Positions 23,811-35,356 of a stretch of DNA of 64,000 bases are shown in pieces. Both the position numbers and the translations under genes were made by a program. The stretch comes from Acholoe squamosa (Eukaryota; Annelida; Polychaeta; Phyllodocida; Polynoidae): NCBI GenBank assembly GCA_949317995.1, contig OX439035.1, forward strand, positions 76,902,394-76,966,393, read 5' to 3'. The notes below the pieces were generated by a model. It had not been told where the DNA came from. It was given only the letters and a program-made list of their open reading frames with translations, and searched no databases. The number at the start of each line of letters is the position of its first letter. Position 1 is the stretch's first letter.

Positions 23811-25581
23811 GCAGTAAAGGGGAAATAAATATGAGTTACTGACGTCATGAGACAACTACATGTCTCTGGGCAGGCGCATTGAGATAACAATGCTCCTCAA
23901 ATAATATATTTGTGGAATTCTGAGTCGGGAACAGAGAGTTCGTTCAGAGGGAGCATGGAGACAACATTGAAAATTAGGCACTCTTATCTGAGCTAACAGT
24001 TAACAGCCAGATCCTATTGAATCACAGTAGGAAGCAGCCTATCCATATGAGGGAACAAAGCATTATATTAGAGGAGACTCGACATGCACATTCAGAAGTA
24101 GCAACCCCACCCTTCACCACTGAGGAGATTTAGAAGTTCTCAGACAATTCATTCAGGACCCAGAACAGCACTGCCTGGGAATGATTGGCTCTCAGCCCAG
24201 GGACTTCATGCAAATGGAGATAGGAATTAAGAGCAGTGATTAACATCAGCGAACTCCAGGCCTGAGGAAGGCCTCTCCCTCTTCATGCAGGGAACATCCC
24301 TGCGTGAGCTTAAGACTCACCTTTAGGTGGGCCTATTATAACAACTGTTTAGACTTTCCATGTGAGTACACTGCATTGCCTATTTAGGAGTTAAAGTCAG
24401 ACTGAGCTTGCCTTACGCCTTGCCTACTGTATAACATCATGTGATTTTAATGAGTGGAAGTTGTCATTAGGAAACCTTACTGTGGGAATGAGATAGAGAC
24501 TATGATAAGACTATAATATTATCATCCAGAGAACATAATTGCTTGTTGACCATCTAAGAAGTGCCGGAACATTTGAGGAACCTTTGTACTCTTATTGTGC
24601 TTTACGTGTTAGTAGCCAAGAGAGTGGAATCAATAGGGTCTTCAGTCAGGAGGTATCTCTCACTGGTTTTATTTGAGTAGGACCGCTGCACGGCTTAATA
24701 GGTGTACTGGGCTGTGGTAGTGGCATACTCTACCCTTTACAGGAAGCTAGCTCAAACCCCAAAATACACTTTGTTACATCTATAGACAATGACCAGAAAA
24801 TAAGGCTAAAACATCCTCAAAAAAAAAGGGTAAACACACAGTACAAAGCAGAGCAAGACTTGTTTTGAAAAGAGGGCACATACTGACAGCTCTATTTACC
24901 ATAGGCGCAACAATCTCCTTTTAGACTACACACATGTTTGGGATGTACCTTTGCCTAGATGCTCACTCCATACACCCTCGTAGGTTTATTTTTTCTCAAT
25001 AGGCCAAGGCCATGTAGACATAATCATATCATAGTACAGCTATACCTCCCCACCCCCACAGCACTGGTAGTACCAGGCGCAATTTAGTTAAGGACAGTAA
25101 ACCATGCAGTCCCGTTAGGTTTACATGTGTACAATGTATGAAGTAGGACAGGGCTCTTTCTACACCTTCCTAAATATAGGACAGTCTATGTGGAATGATG
25201 ATTGAATGTTGCTTGTTCTACATGCATTATGCATTATACCATAATAGTCTATGGAAATCATAACCATAGTATGAGTGAGTCGTTAGAAATACATCTATAC
25301 TTACATAGAGTAGCCAAGGAGACTGGAGGTGGATGGTGTGCCTGTTTCCTAAAGGTGTCTCCTGTATGAGAGACTGAGGAGTGATGAACTGAAGGGAGGA
25401 TTTCACTTACGGAGTGAGTCAACCCACGGTTAGGGGCGGTATATATACAGATGGGGATATCAAGTGGCATATCCTGTATTGTGCGCAACTATTGAATTAG
25501 CAGTGTGAATCCTTTTGTCCCCCACATGCTATGGATTTATCACATTTTATGCATGTTTACTTAATACATGAGTAATATCAT
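23811..25581. other. No recognised feature
   Basis: Single-copy-looking DNA with chance ORFs only. I see no exon pair or element ends. Confidence 0.35.
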
Positions 25582-27234
25582 GGGCGGATCCAAGGGGGGG
25601 CCCTGGGGGTCAGGACCACACCCCCCTCTTTTGGTCCAGCCATAACATGTCCGAATAGGGGTCCCCGAAAGGGGACCCCCCCCCTCGTTTGGACCCACCC
25701 AAGATGTCCACTTTGTATGCCCCCATTCATGACCCCCATCTTTCTTTGATATAGTTTTTTTGTGTTTACAAATGACTCTACAGTATCTAGAATACATAAA
25801 AATTTCTCTAACATGAGCCAATCCAGTAAAAAAGCACTGTCAAATCATACATATAGATAATGCTTGGCTTAGGCTCTTAAACCCATCCTGGGTGAGCCTT
25901 ATAGGTTGGGTTTGAGTGGTATAGGCCATGGTATAGGAATGGGTCAGGGATGTAGGGTATAATGATATTAGATTAGGGGTACTCTACTAAAAATCATCTC
26001 CAGTATTAATGTGCACCATGCAGTGACCACATCTGCATCTAGGCATTTGGTGTGCCTTATGCATGGGATACTAAAGGTTATCTGGGAGGACCTGGCAGGC
26101 CCCCTGACTGTGAGGGTGATTAGCACATTTATTAGCTTTAGGTTCAACACTTACTGGAGGATGTAGGAGGAGGTCAACCCCATCTCTTTGAAAGTATCAT
26201 TTTAGACTATGAAACTTCATAACTGTGGTGACAGATTCCATTCACACTCCAATTAATAACCCTGGAGGAAGGAGTCATGGGATGAAATGTCTGGTGTATT
26301 CTTATACCTTGGTGTAACCACAGATCACAGCTATTCCCACTGAGAAGACATTAGCCAGCCCCTTTGTCGGCCTCGCCAGGTTATGGTGGACAATCTTTAT
26401 GTGAAGTACCCGGGTAATTTTCTATAAGATTAACATACCTCAAAATACCCTAAACAATGAGTTGACATCTTTTCTTTCTTTTCATTTGAAATCCAAAAGT
26501 TTTATTGAGGGCAGGCTCCAAATTACTTTCAAATGAAATTATTAGATTCACACCCAACGATTTTCTTTAGGCATGACCTGAAACTCCCTTAATCACGAGT
26601 GCATAAACATACTCCTGAGGGTACACGAAAATTCTTAAAACTTCAATTAATTCTTGACATTAATTCTTCAAAAACTTTTCCCAGGGTCGGGGCAGGTCCC
26701 CACACCAACTTGGACAACAAATCTAAAAACACTAGATTCACATCTGGGGCTAGTTGAGTCCCTTAAACTAGAGAGTCTGACATCTATATTCAAACATTTT
26801 CTTGAGGGACCAGCCCACAAAAACCTCACAAAGGACAAAGCATTACCACATAGGCCTAAGATTTGCATCCCCTTCATGGAAAATCTGCCCACCCCAGGTT
26901 TACATCAAAATGCTTTAACATTTGGTGTTTGATATTTATATTTCTGAAATTTTCTAGGGGACATGCCCCCAAGCCTCCCTCAAACACCATTGTGCAATCA
27001 AAATTTTCATTCCCCGTTCTCATAGTCATTGGTTTACTGCTGATGGTACACCAAAATGCTTTACTGAATTGGGGTCTAGAAATGCATCAGAATGCACCAT
27101 TTGATATCTAGATTTCAAAATTTTCTTGGGGGGGGCATGTGCTGCGCTTGTGATGTCGCAGCACTGCGCTTGCAGCATCATGTCAATACCCCCGGAGGGT
27201 TGGACCCCCTTTCTAAAATCCTTGATCCGCCCCT
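25582..27234. mobile_element. Possible 1.65-kb TIR element with GGGCGGATC ends
   Basis: The left end GGGCGGATCCAAGGGGGG and reversed right end CAGGGGCGGATCAAGGATTT are similar. The GC-rich termini contrast with the AT-rich interior. No transposase ORF is visible. The pairing of these two ends is plausible but not proven. Confidence 0.5.
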
Positions 27235-27264
27235 GAGTATCATAAGATGTCCGCAATATATCCT

Positions 27265-28810
27265 CATATGGTTCACCAACAACACTTTGCCCACGCCCAA
27301 AGCAAATTCTCCACGAAATACAATGGTTTAGGGTAGAGTGACCTTGGGTCGTCCAGGTACCTTGAGTCGGCCATTTTGCTTGGTTTTGAGCCCAAAATGA
27401 ATATGTTAATGAATGTATTAGTGGATTCTAAGCTATTTGCAGTGGTGCTATATGGCAAGATATGCTATAAGCTATCTTAGCATTTTTTAGAATATAAGTC
27501 TAGGACCTTCCAGGAGCTCTAGATGACACTAGAGATTGTAAATTATTCTTGAAGTCAGATATAGGTTTCCGATGATTTTCCAGCAATAAAATAATAGATG
27601 AGTGATAATGTGATATTGACCAAGTAACAGAGTTAAACCTAACTAAAATTGAAAAAAGCATTGCATTCATACTCTGTCAAACATCACTTAACTTGAAATT
27701 ATTCCTTTTATAGTGTTTTAGTACAAAAGTCAACAATCTGCTGTATAGAAGTTGACTCGTGGTATGATAAGACTGACAAAAGGTGTCTTTGAGCAATAAA
27801 TGTACCTTGAGTCGGCCACTATACAAGTACCTTGAGTCGGCCACCATTGCTTTTTGGTCCAAAATGAACTTAGTAGTGACCATTTCATTGGGTTCTAAGT
27901 TATTTACACTGCTAGAATATGTTGATCTGTAGCACCTGCTATCTTTCCATCTTTGGGAAAGTGAATCTAGCACTATCCATTATATTTCAACAAAATCAAC
28001 TATATTCTACCAATTAGGTAGAGAGGTCTTCTGATAGATTGACAGCTACTTTGAAATGACAGACAGCTGATAAATGGGGATAAGTTTGCTATAATTTATG
28101 TTTACCCAAGGAATGGTATTAATCAGCATTAAATTAGTAAAGTCATTCCAGAAACACTCTGACCAAGATCACTCAGCTGGGAATAAATGTGACAGGATAT
28201 ACGAAAAGGGCCCTTAATGCAGGGTGCATTAAGGTCCCCATTTCTAGTACATGTCACAAATGTTTTCCTTGTTTTGCTTCAAAAGCATACCCTTTACTAT
28301 GAATTATTTGATTTTGTTTTATGATGTGGCTGACTCAAGGTACCACAGTGGCCGACTCATGGTACTGATGAAAGAAAATCCACATATGTATTGAATAATG
28401 GGTGCTCAAAGAGCTCCATGACTATGGGTATGAAAGTTGTAACATTGCTGGATGGAAAGAGTAAGACATCTTGGTATTATTTATATCCATTTTCAGATGA
28501 CCCCTGCAAGTTTTCCTACTATTACAAAGATCCAAGACTAACTAGTAGGTAGTAAGATGGCCCAGGTGGACGACTCATGGTCACTTTAGCCTAGTGGGCT
28601 ACACTTCGTAGCTTGCATATGAAACTGGGCAAACACACCCAAGCCGGATCCAAGAGTCCTACATATTGTACTGACGCCTCTCACGTACTAGACTGGTGAC
28701 ATTCCCTAAGCCACCTACGTCTTTGGGCGAGTGCCTCAACAAAACTAGTGGTATTATGACAAGTACGAGAGGAGGTCTCCAAACCTTTCCTCTTGATCAG
28801 TAGTTCCGAT
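27265..28810. repeat. Repeat copy split by the 27334-28588 element
   Basis: 27265-27333 and 28589-28810 match the two halves of 44873-45120 (ATATGGTTCACCAACA, then CATATGAAACTG, then GGAGGTCTCCAAA). The uninterrupted copy at 44.9 kb is the empty-site form. Confidence 0.7.
27334..28588. mobile_element. TIR element with ACCTTGAGTCGGCCAC motifs
   Basis: TAGAGTGACCTTGGGTCGTC at the left pairs with reversed TAAAGTGACCATGAGTCGTC at the right. The motif TACCTTGAGTCGGCCA occurs at about 27358, 27808 and 27828, and reversed (GGCTGACTCAAGGTACC, GTGGCCGACTCATGGTAC) at about 28327 and 28350. No coding capacity. Confidence 0.8.
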
Positions 28811-28975
28811 GAATGTCTATTCTATATCATATATTTTGAAATTATAATTTTAAATATTAACTTAGAAACTTTGCGCTCGCACATGTTTAAATCGACAAAT
28901 GCTGAAAACATACAGAAATGAATTTGGTTTCCTTCTTTTACAATTACATAAAGCCCTGTTATCGAATATTGCTAC

Positions 28976-29179
28976 AAATATATACACTAATGTATATACT
29001 AATACACCGTGTATAAGGTTCGGCGTATACATGAAGATGATATTTCTCCCTGGATCTGCAAGGGTGACTCCTTCAGCAGCATAGCTAGGGGGAGAAGTCC
29101 AAGGGGTCCTAGTACTACACAGCTTTTGAAAATTCATTTAGTGCAGTAAAAGTTATAACACTTTCATCTTTGACCAAAG
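28976..29179. repeat. 204-bp direct repeat, copy 1
   Basis: Almost identical to 30761-30964 (offset 1785), with only scattered base changes. A short ORF inside it is shared for that reason. Confidence 0.9.
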
Positions 29180-29391
29180 GCAAACTCTGAACGCGAGGCA
29201 TTAATGTATGTTACGCCTTATACCTTGGCCAGGTTGGGTAAAATGAAGGCTTTCACTAAGAACTATATTGTCACAATGTCATTGATGCATAATTATAATG
29301 ATGATAGTAACTCTTGATGACATGATAAAAGAAAAGTAAATATTGTGATTTGAGTCAATTTCAGAAGGTTTTATTGGTTACACTTATCTGC

Positions 29392-29470
29392 GGATTGATT
29401 GATTGATTTGTTTAACGTCCTAAGGCTAAGGCCTGTAGGGCCTCATTGGACTGGACTTATATGCGGAGAA
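29392..29470 (+). repeat. SINE-like fragment with GATTTGTTTAACGTCC
   Basis: After (GATT)n comes TTGTTTAACGTCCTAAGG. I associate this string with a SINE domain widespread in lophotrochozoan genomes. That is from memory and needs a database check. Confidence 0.4.
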
Positions 29471-29689
29471 TTTCATACAAAGCCAATTTGGGTGTGAATG
29501 AACAAAAGTTCATTTGCAGAAAATGCTTGATATGAGCAGGGAACTACACATGATATGACGATCGGAAATACATGATTTTCAATGTACAAAGATTATCATA
29601 ATATGATATCAAAATTTAGCAAATTCACAATATACAAAGTGATAGTTCTGATCTCAAACACGAGGGGTGTCTTTGTCCGATCTCTTTAT

Positions 29690-30056
29690 AGGTTTGCCAT
29701 GGAAACCATTCAATTATTCTAAATATGGGAATTTTGTCACCAATGTGTTGGATATTTACCGAAAACAGCCCCAAAAAATCCCTCTAGAAGCAGTTTTATG
29801 ATAAAAAAAAATCCCATTTCTTTGTTTATTTTCACACAAAACTGTAGTTTTTGCATTATCACTATTTAAGCTAGGATATAATGTATCCTGAGCTTATTTG
29901 CATTTTTCAATTACTCACACCGACCTAGGTTTGACAAGCAATTACAGAAGAAAGGAATATCTTAGCTCAAGATATCTCATTTTAAAGCGCATGACTTCAA
30001 CTTTAGAGAGCCATTTCCCCCCTGGATGCAGGGTTTCCCCATCTGGTCACATTAGT
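29690..30056. mobile_element. Partial MITE of the 18.3-kb family
   Basis: TTTGCCATGGAAACC, TTTGACAAGCAATTACAG, CAAGATATCTCATTTTAAAG and the terminal CCATCTGGTCAC are shared with 18282-18891 and 31227-31848. The left TIR is missing or unrecognised. Confidence 0.7.
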
Positions 30057-30099
30057 TACAAGACTTTGGCCACTCACAGTGCTTTTACTGGATATTTCC

Positions 30100-30195
30100 G
30101 TTCTGATATCCCTGCATACCAGCAGGGTTTGGACTGGATATCAGCACGATCTGAGGTGGATATCAGCACTGTTTGGAGTGGATATTAGCACGCTT
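30100..30195. repeat. GATATCAGCAC motif run
   Basis: TGATATCC, GGATATCAGCACG, GGATATCAGCACT and GGATATTAGCACG follow one another at about 22-bp spacing. Confidence 0.6.
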
Positions 30196-30246
30196 TGACA
30201 CATGTCATATGTCACATGTTAAAACCAACGAGAATTTCATTGCTAT

Positions 30247-30325
30247 AGGTTGGGTTCGACCCTACAGCCTTCTGATCTGAATGCCAGCTTGCTATGGAGT
30301 GCGCCACAGAGGCTGACGAGGTGAG
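30247..30325 (-). repeat. tRNA-derived SINE head, minus strand
   Basis: The minus strand reads a degenerate A box (GTGGCGCACTCC) and, about 40 bp later, B-box-like GGGTCGAACCC (30252-30262). A head-to-head plus-strand SINE follows at 30570. Confidence 0.45.
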
Positions 30326-30569
30326 CTGCCTGCTGCCTCTCCCATAACTGTGACAGCCATAGTGCACGACCAGGGCAAGCCAATGCATGTAGTAGCTTCA
30401 GTACTGGCCTGGTTATTCTTTCACTAGCCATTGCTTAATCATGTATTAAACATCATATGGTCCATGGCACTTTTGTATAATTTTTCCACATTGAAATCAA
30501 AATCTTATGGAAATAATAGAATCATACCATGCAGGTTCGATACTGTCTCTACATCCTACACTACAAGCT

Positions 30570-30640
30570 GGCCCTGTGGCCTAACTAGTAAGAGCGCTGG
30601 CTGTACAATCAGAGGGTCGTGGGTTCGCCCCTTTCTCATG
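30570..30640 (+). repeat. tRNA-derived SINE head
   Basis: A box TGGCCTAACTAG at 30577-30588 and B box GGTTCGCCCCT at 30622-30632. Part of an anticodon stem (CTGG/TCAG) can still pair. The lack of a paired acceptor stem argues against a functional tRNA. Confidence 0.6.
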
Positions 30641-30702
30641 CCAATCTGCTACGATTTCTTTGAGCCTTAATCATGTAATAAACTTAGTAAGGTATGGATA
30701 AC

Positions 30703-31021
30703 AGTCAACTCATGCCGTGAATCGAAGGTTATCGCGCGAGGCCGTAGTTGAGTGTTATTCAAATATATACACTAATGTATACACTAATACACCGTGTATA
30801 AGGTTCGGCGTATACATAAAGATGATATTTCTCCCTGGATCTGCAAGGGTGACTCCTTCAGCAGCATAGCTAGGGGGAGAAGTCCAAGGGGTCCTAGTAC
30901 TACACAGCTTTTGAAAATTCATTTAGTGCAGTAAAAGTTATAACACTTTCATCTTTGACCAAAGTCAACTCATGCCTTGAATCGAAGGTTATCGCACGAG
31001 GCCGTAGTTGAGTGTTATTCA
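30703..31021. repeat. 200-bp repeat unit flanked by 58-bp direct repeats
   Basis: 30703-30761 and 30963-31021 are near-identical (both GTCAACTCATGCC, CGAGGCCGTAGTTGAGTG). Between them sits copy 2 of the 28976-29179 unit. The 58-bp repeat begins CAACT and ends AGTTG, so it is itself terminally palindromic. Confidence 0.85.
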
Positions 31022-31226
31022 TACATTACTTAGTTAATATACCAATCGGTGTTGCCGTGGTGAAGTATCAGTCGTCTTGAACCAACACTTGGTGTCCCCC
31101 ATGTGCTGTAGATGAATTGGTAATAATTCAATACCGCAAACAAATAATTGTTTGCAACTATAAAAATCTCAAAATTTAGAATCTGCTAAAGGTTTGGATG
31201 GAGGATCACTGATATAATACAATAAT

Positions 31227-31848
31227 GTGACCAGATGGGGTAAAACCTGCATCCAGGGAGAGAATGGCTTTTAAGGTTGAAGTCATGTGCTTTAAAATGA
31301 GATATCTCTAGCTAAAATATTCCAAGTAGTTTTTCTGTAATTGCTTGTCAAACCTAGGTGGGTGTGAGCAGTTGGAAAATGCAAATGAGCTCTAAATACA
31401 TTATATCCTAGCTTAAATAGTGATAATGCAAAAAATACAGTTTTGTGGGAAAATTAACAAAGAAATGTAATTTTTTGTCATAAAATCTATTCTAGAGGGA
31501 ATTTTCTTGGTCTGTTTTTGGTTCTGAGTTCCTAAGGTAAATATTCAACACATTTGTGGCAACGATTTCCATTTAGAATAATGGAGTGGTTTACATGGAA
31601 ACCAGAAATTGCCATAAGTGCCAATTATCTATGTTTCCATGGCAACAGATGTCTCTTTTGCACACCATAAATGGAACATTTTCAACAAAAATGGAAGGAT
31701 TCTGAGCATACCACTGTATTCCCCATCCAAAATTGATCTAAGTAATTTTTTGGTGTATTTTTCAGTGTTTTACTCATACATTGCCCCCTGGTGGCCAAAT
31801 GCAGAACTAAAAATCCCCCCGGATGCATGTTTTCTCCAGATGGCTCAC
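31227..31848. mobile_element. MITE of the 18.3-kb family, 622 bp, reversed, next to paralogue B
   Basis: The left end GTGACCAGATGGGGTAAAAC and reversed right end GTGAGCCATCTGGAGAAAAC pair, both followed by (C/A)TGCATCC. The interior is the reverse complement of the 18.3-kb copy. It lies about 35 bp beyond the stop codon of paralogue B. The region 52270-52400 shows the same 3' flank without it. Confidence 0.85.
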
Positions 31849-31883
31849 CTATTATTTACGGTCATCAGTTATGAAATTTCTGG

Positions 31884-32507
31884 CTATCCTGATCCAGCAT
31901 TGCTGAAGTGACCCAGTTCCACTGCCAAGGACAAGGTGAATGCTATTAATGATACAAATGGTGCTCCCACATCCATAGAGGATCTGTTAGTACATACCCC
32001 AGTCTTAGTAACTTGTGGGCATGTGGGTACGGCACTCACTGCTCTGCCTTCAGGTACAACAGGTTCCTGAAGTCTACACACAGTTGTAGCTCTGTCCATG
32101 ACCTCTGATGTATAATCAAATGCTGCCCCATCAGGAGTGACATTCGGCTCGTCCCAGATGAAATTCCCCGTCGATTTCTTTCGCTTCAGTCCCAGTATAA
32201 CATCCCTCCCTGTTGTGACAGTAGTGCCAGAGCAGGATGTTACTGGATAGACCTCTTCAATGATGATGTTTTCAGGAATCGGCTGTGAAGAGTCATCATT
32301 TTTGAGTACACAGTAAACTGTAAAATTTGCATTCTGCCATATATCATTGGATGACACCTGGTAGCGGCCAGTTTCATTTCCATACACTACTATAGCTTGC
32401 TTGTAGAGGATTTCTTCCATACTCCAATCCCGCCAGCTTATAACACTACAGCCAGTGACTAACCCACAGAGGACGTTCAAGAGGGTGCTGAAGAATAAAC
32501 CCCTCAT
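31884..32507 (-). CDS. Small secreted or membrane-anchored cysteine-containing protein, paralogue B
   Basis: 207 residues, from ATG at 32505-32507 to TGA... read as a stop at 31884-31886 region on the minus strand. A signal peptide (MRGLFFSTLLNVLCGLVTG) is followed by CSVISWRDWSMEEILY. It shares with paralogue A the segments NANF-VYCVLKNDD, PIPENIIIEEV, PVTSCSGT, DVILGLKR, PDGA-F and ATRVC/ATTVC. An acceptor (aaatttccag) lies 10 nt before the ATG, as in paralogue A, so the gene structure is conserved. Unlike A it continues into a hydrophobic stretch (APFVSLIAFTLSLAV), suiting a GPI-anchor signal or a membrane tail. Several N-x-S/T sites (NETG, NFTV, NVTP) suit the secretory route. Function is unknown; resemblance to CCDC3/favine-type secreted proteins is a weak guess. 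Confidence 0.85.
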   Translation of the reverse strand: MRGLFFSTLLNVLCGLVTGCSVISWRDWSMEEILYKQAIVVYGNETGRYQVSSNDIWQNANFTVYCVLKNDDSSQPIPENIIIEEVYPVTSCSGTTVTTGRDVILGLKRKKSTGNFIWDEPNVTPDGAAFDYTSEVMDRATTVCRLQEPVVPEGRAVSAVPTCPQVTKTGVCTNRSSMDVGAPFVSLIAFTLSLAVELGHFSNAGSG

Positions 32508-32744
32508 TGTGATGTGTCTGGAAATTTAAAGACCACAGGTTCTTTATAAGTATTACATGAATGAGGTGGGACCCAAAGAAGGCAACATATAATTAAGACG
32601 AAATTAAAACAAGTCTGTTTGTATGAAATAGGGATGTCATCAATGTCCACAATATCGAATTATCGTCATTATCAAAATAGTGAATCGATGCAGAATAGAG
32701 TTTCATTTGGAAAATATGAAAAGTTAGACAAATGAAATTCACAG

Positions 32745-33068
32745 CAGGGGTAGACACTAACATTTTCGGCCATGGGCCACCCTAGAGAAGCTACGGGACA
32801 ACTCCTAAACCTATGGGCCCAGAATAATTAATATACTTTCCATTGAAAGAAAATCATTAAATTCACATATCATTTTGTATCAAAACCTCCCTGTTGATTT
32901 TCTCTTTTCAACCATATATAATATGCCTTTATTGATGTGGATAACTTGTCTCCATTCATTCATCTGGGCCACCCGGGCCCACAGGAAGATATTTGCTGAG
33001 AAAACTGTGGGCCCGGATCCAAAACTATGGGCCATTGGCTCCCAGGCCAGCGTTGATGTCTACCCCTG
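32745..33068. mobile_element. hAT-like MITE, TIR CAGGGGTAGACA
   Basis: CAGGGGTAGACACTAAC at the left pairs with reversed CAGGGGTAGACATCAACG at the right. Inside, GGCCATGGGCC/TGGGCCATTGGC recur. CAGGG-type ends fit hAT elements. The expected 8-bp target duplication is not clear. Confidence 0.7.
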
Positions 33069-33349
33069 AATTGTGTGACATGTATAGGCGTGTTTGTTAT
33101 CAAATTAAAGCTTACAGTGTCACTTATTTAATGAGCTATAGGTAAGTTGCATTCCGACATTTCCTTTGAGCCAGTCAACTCTTAGTGACTAAAATAGATT
33201 TTTGACCTGACAGATTTATACGCCCCTGTAAGGTCCCAAAATAAGATGCTACCATAGTTAAATGCCAAATGACACTTCTATTTATTTTCATATGAAAGCA
33301 TAAGGTAGCTTTAAAAGTTGAGTTTCCAATAAGCCACACATTTTACCTT

Positions 33350-33860
33350 ACCTGCCCAGAATAGCAAAAGTGCGCTCTTAACTATGTATGTATGTTCAAC
33401 AGATCACCATAGGTTCAATAATTATAATATTAAGATGTTGTTAACACTAGAATACTTGAAATGTCAAGAGCTTTCTAATTTGTTATGGTGCAATAAGTAT
33501 ACAATTAATAGTAGACACTATTGCAGAAAAATATTGAATTAAATATAGCTTAAAATGCATGAAAAGTGCGCGCTCTGGCCCTGAAAATAGCCTATTCCCA
33601 CCAAAATAAAATGAAAATAAAAAGAAAGGCACTTCCATCCGATTCAGCCCATTTCAACTTCTTGTGCAAACACCATTTCCTACTTGTTTATGTACTACTC
33701 TAACATAATGCTTCATATTGTATTTTCTGAAAGCTGTTTTATTGCCCTTTTTGTTACCATTTAAATCAGTACTTAATTCTGAACATGTTATAGGTAATAG
33801 CCTGTACAATGTCAAGTTTGTTGAATAAATCAGCTTTCTCAACTTAACATGTTAGACTTG
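33350..33860. mobile_element. Diverged copy of the 55.2-kb piggyBac-type MITE
   Basis: CTGCCCAGAATAGCAAAAGT, GCGCTCTTAACTATGTAT, GGCTTAAAATGCATG-like text and the end TTGAATAAATCAGCTTTCTC match 55256-55940. The termini are decayed relative to the TTAA-flanked copy. Confidence 0.7.
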
Positions 33861-34309
33861 GAAATGACAAATACTGGTAGGTACGCTAGTATATGAAGGC
33901 CCTACTCCATGTACATAGCATTAGTAAATCCTCAATGACGGATGAATTAATGTATCCTACAATAGTTTTGTATTGCAACGATTTCTCTTAAGATTGTGTT
34001 TCTAGACATTTTGAGCCCAATTGAACAAAGGCTCTCCTACCAGGGGTACATCATAAAATCGAAAAAGAAATATCGGAAATCGAGACCAAAAGTCATGATA
34101 ATCGGAACTACTGGGCGTTGTGCTTTGATGCACAGAAGGCCCAGGGCAGGAATAGTAGGGGTTCTTAACCTCCCTAATACTGTTAACTTACTCTAACCTT
34201 ATAGGCGGGATTTTACAGACCCCTTAGATTTTTAAATTTTGAAGATCCAACCATTACAAAACTCAGGGTGGAGCTATATGATTTTCCTCTCTATCCTTAT
34301 ATGGACTGA

Positions 34310-34931
34310 ACCGGAAGTGGAAAACGTCTCACAATAAGACGCTTTCTGGTGGGCTTGGTTAGGCGTTATAGAACATCATGGATTTTCCTTCCACTTTCGT
34401 AGTAGGCCCTATGGGAAAAGCTCTCAGAGCAAAATGACACCTGAACCCATTCCTATTTTTCAAAATATATAATTTTTTCTTTCTTTTTGGTGTTAGATGG
34501 ATACAATAACATCTTGACAAATTGAAGAGTTTGGTTCCAAAACGCAACAAATCCGTTTTGGGTGTTTTGAGATAATGAGACATTTATCATTCCAAAAAAT
34601 TGATGAGGATGTGGCCATTTTTGTGAGTTCTAATATCTAGGGGAACATAAATAAAACACCCCCATATTTCGTTTTGAAATCCTCGAGTCTTCCTTCATGG
34701 ATAAATTCAGTGGTTTAGTCCCATTTTTTCCCAAAATGCAATAAATCCACAAACCGTTTTGTTTCAAAACGCAATAAATCCAACATGACTCATTTTTGTA
34801 TCCACATAATAGCCACAAAAGTTAGTTTTTTTTTCTATATTTGACTTTCCTCATTTACTTAGATATAAATGAAACATTTTCAAGTACTTTTTTTTAACAC
34901 TGATGGTTTTCTCACAGACAAAAGGTGATTT

Positions 34932-35012
<81 letters not shown>

Positions 35013-35285
35013 CTTTGCAGCCCCTAGGTGCCAAATGGTGACTCTTTTGGAAAAAAATATTTTACAACATTTTTTCACTTACTCCAACCTATTGACTTCT
35101 CATCTTAACTCCGTTTTTTTCCAAAATGGTGTTTATTGCATTTTGGAACCAAACTCTTCTTGTTCATCCATCTGCATGTGTTTCTTGAAACTTTATTTGG
35201 GAATTCTGGAAGAAAATTGAGATTTGAAATTGTATGACTGGGCGGTATAGACTCAGGAGGTACCCTGAGCCAATCAACAGAAAAA
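34310..35285. mobile_element. Repeat family copy with inner TIRs and CCAAAACGCAATAAATCC motifs
   Basis: GAAGAGTTTGGTTCCAAAAC at about 34523 pairs with reversed text ending at about 35161. Motifs of the type CAAAA(C/T)GCAA(T/C)AAATCC occur near 34538, 34733 and 34767, and reversed near 35122 and 35132. The outer ends match 17440-17830. Confidence 0.65.
34935..35011. repeat. (TA)n microsatellite, about 38 units
   Basis: An uninterrupted alternating TA run of about 77 bp. ORFs reading YIYIYI through it are artefacts. Confidence 0.97.
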
Positions 35286-35356
35286 TGGGATGTAATGACA
35301 TCCCTAGTTTAAAATGACCCACCATACATGTACTGGGATAAGTACAATTAGGTGAC

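Noticed and set aside
34903-35220. ORFs through the (TA)n tract
   Set aside because: They only read YIYIYI from a microsatellite.
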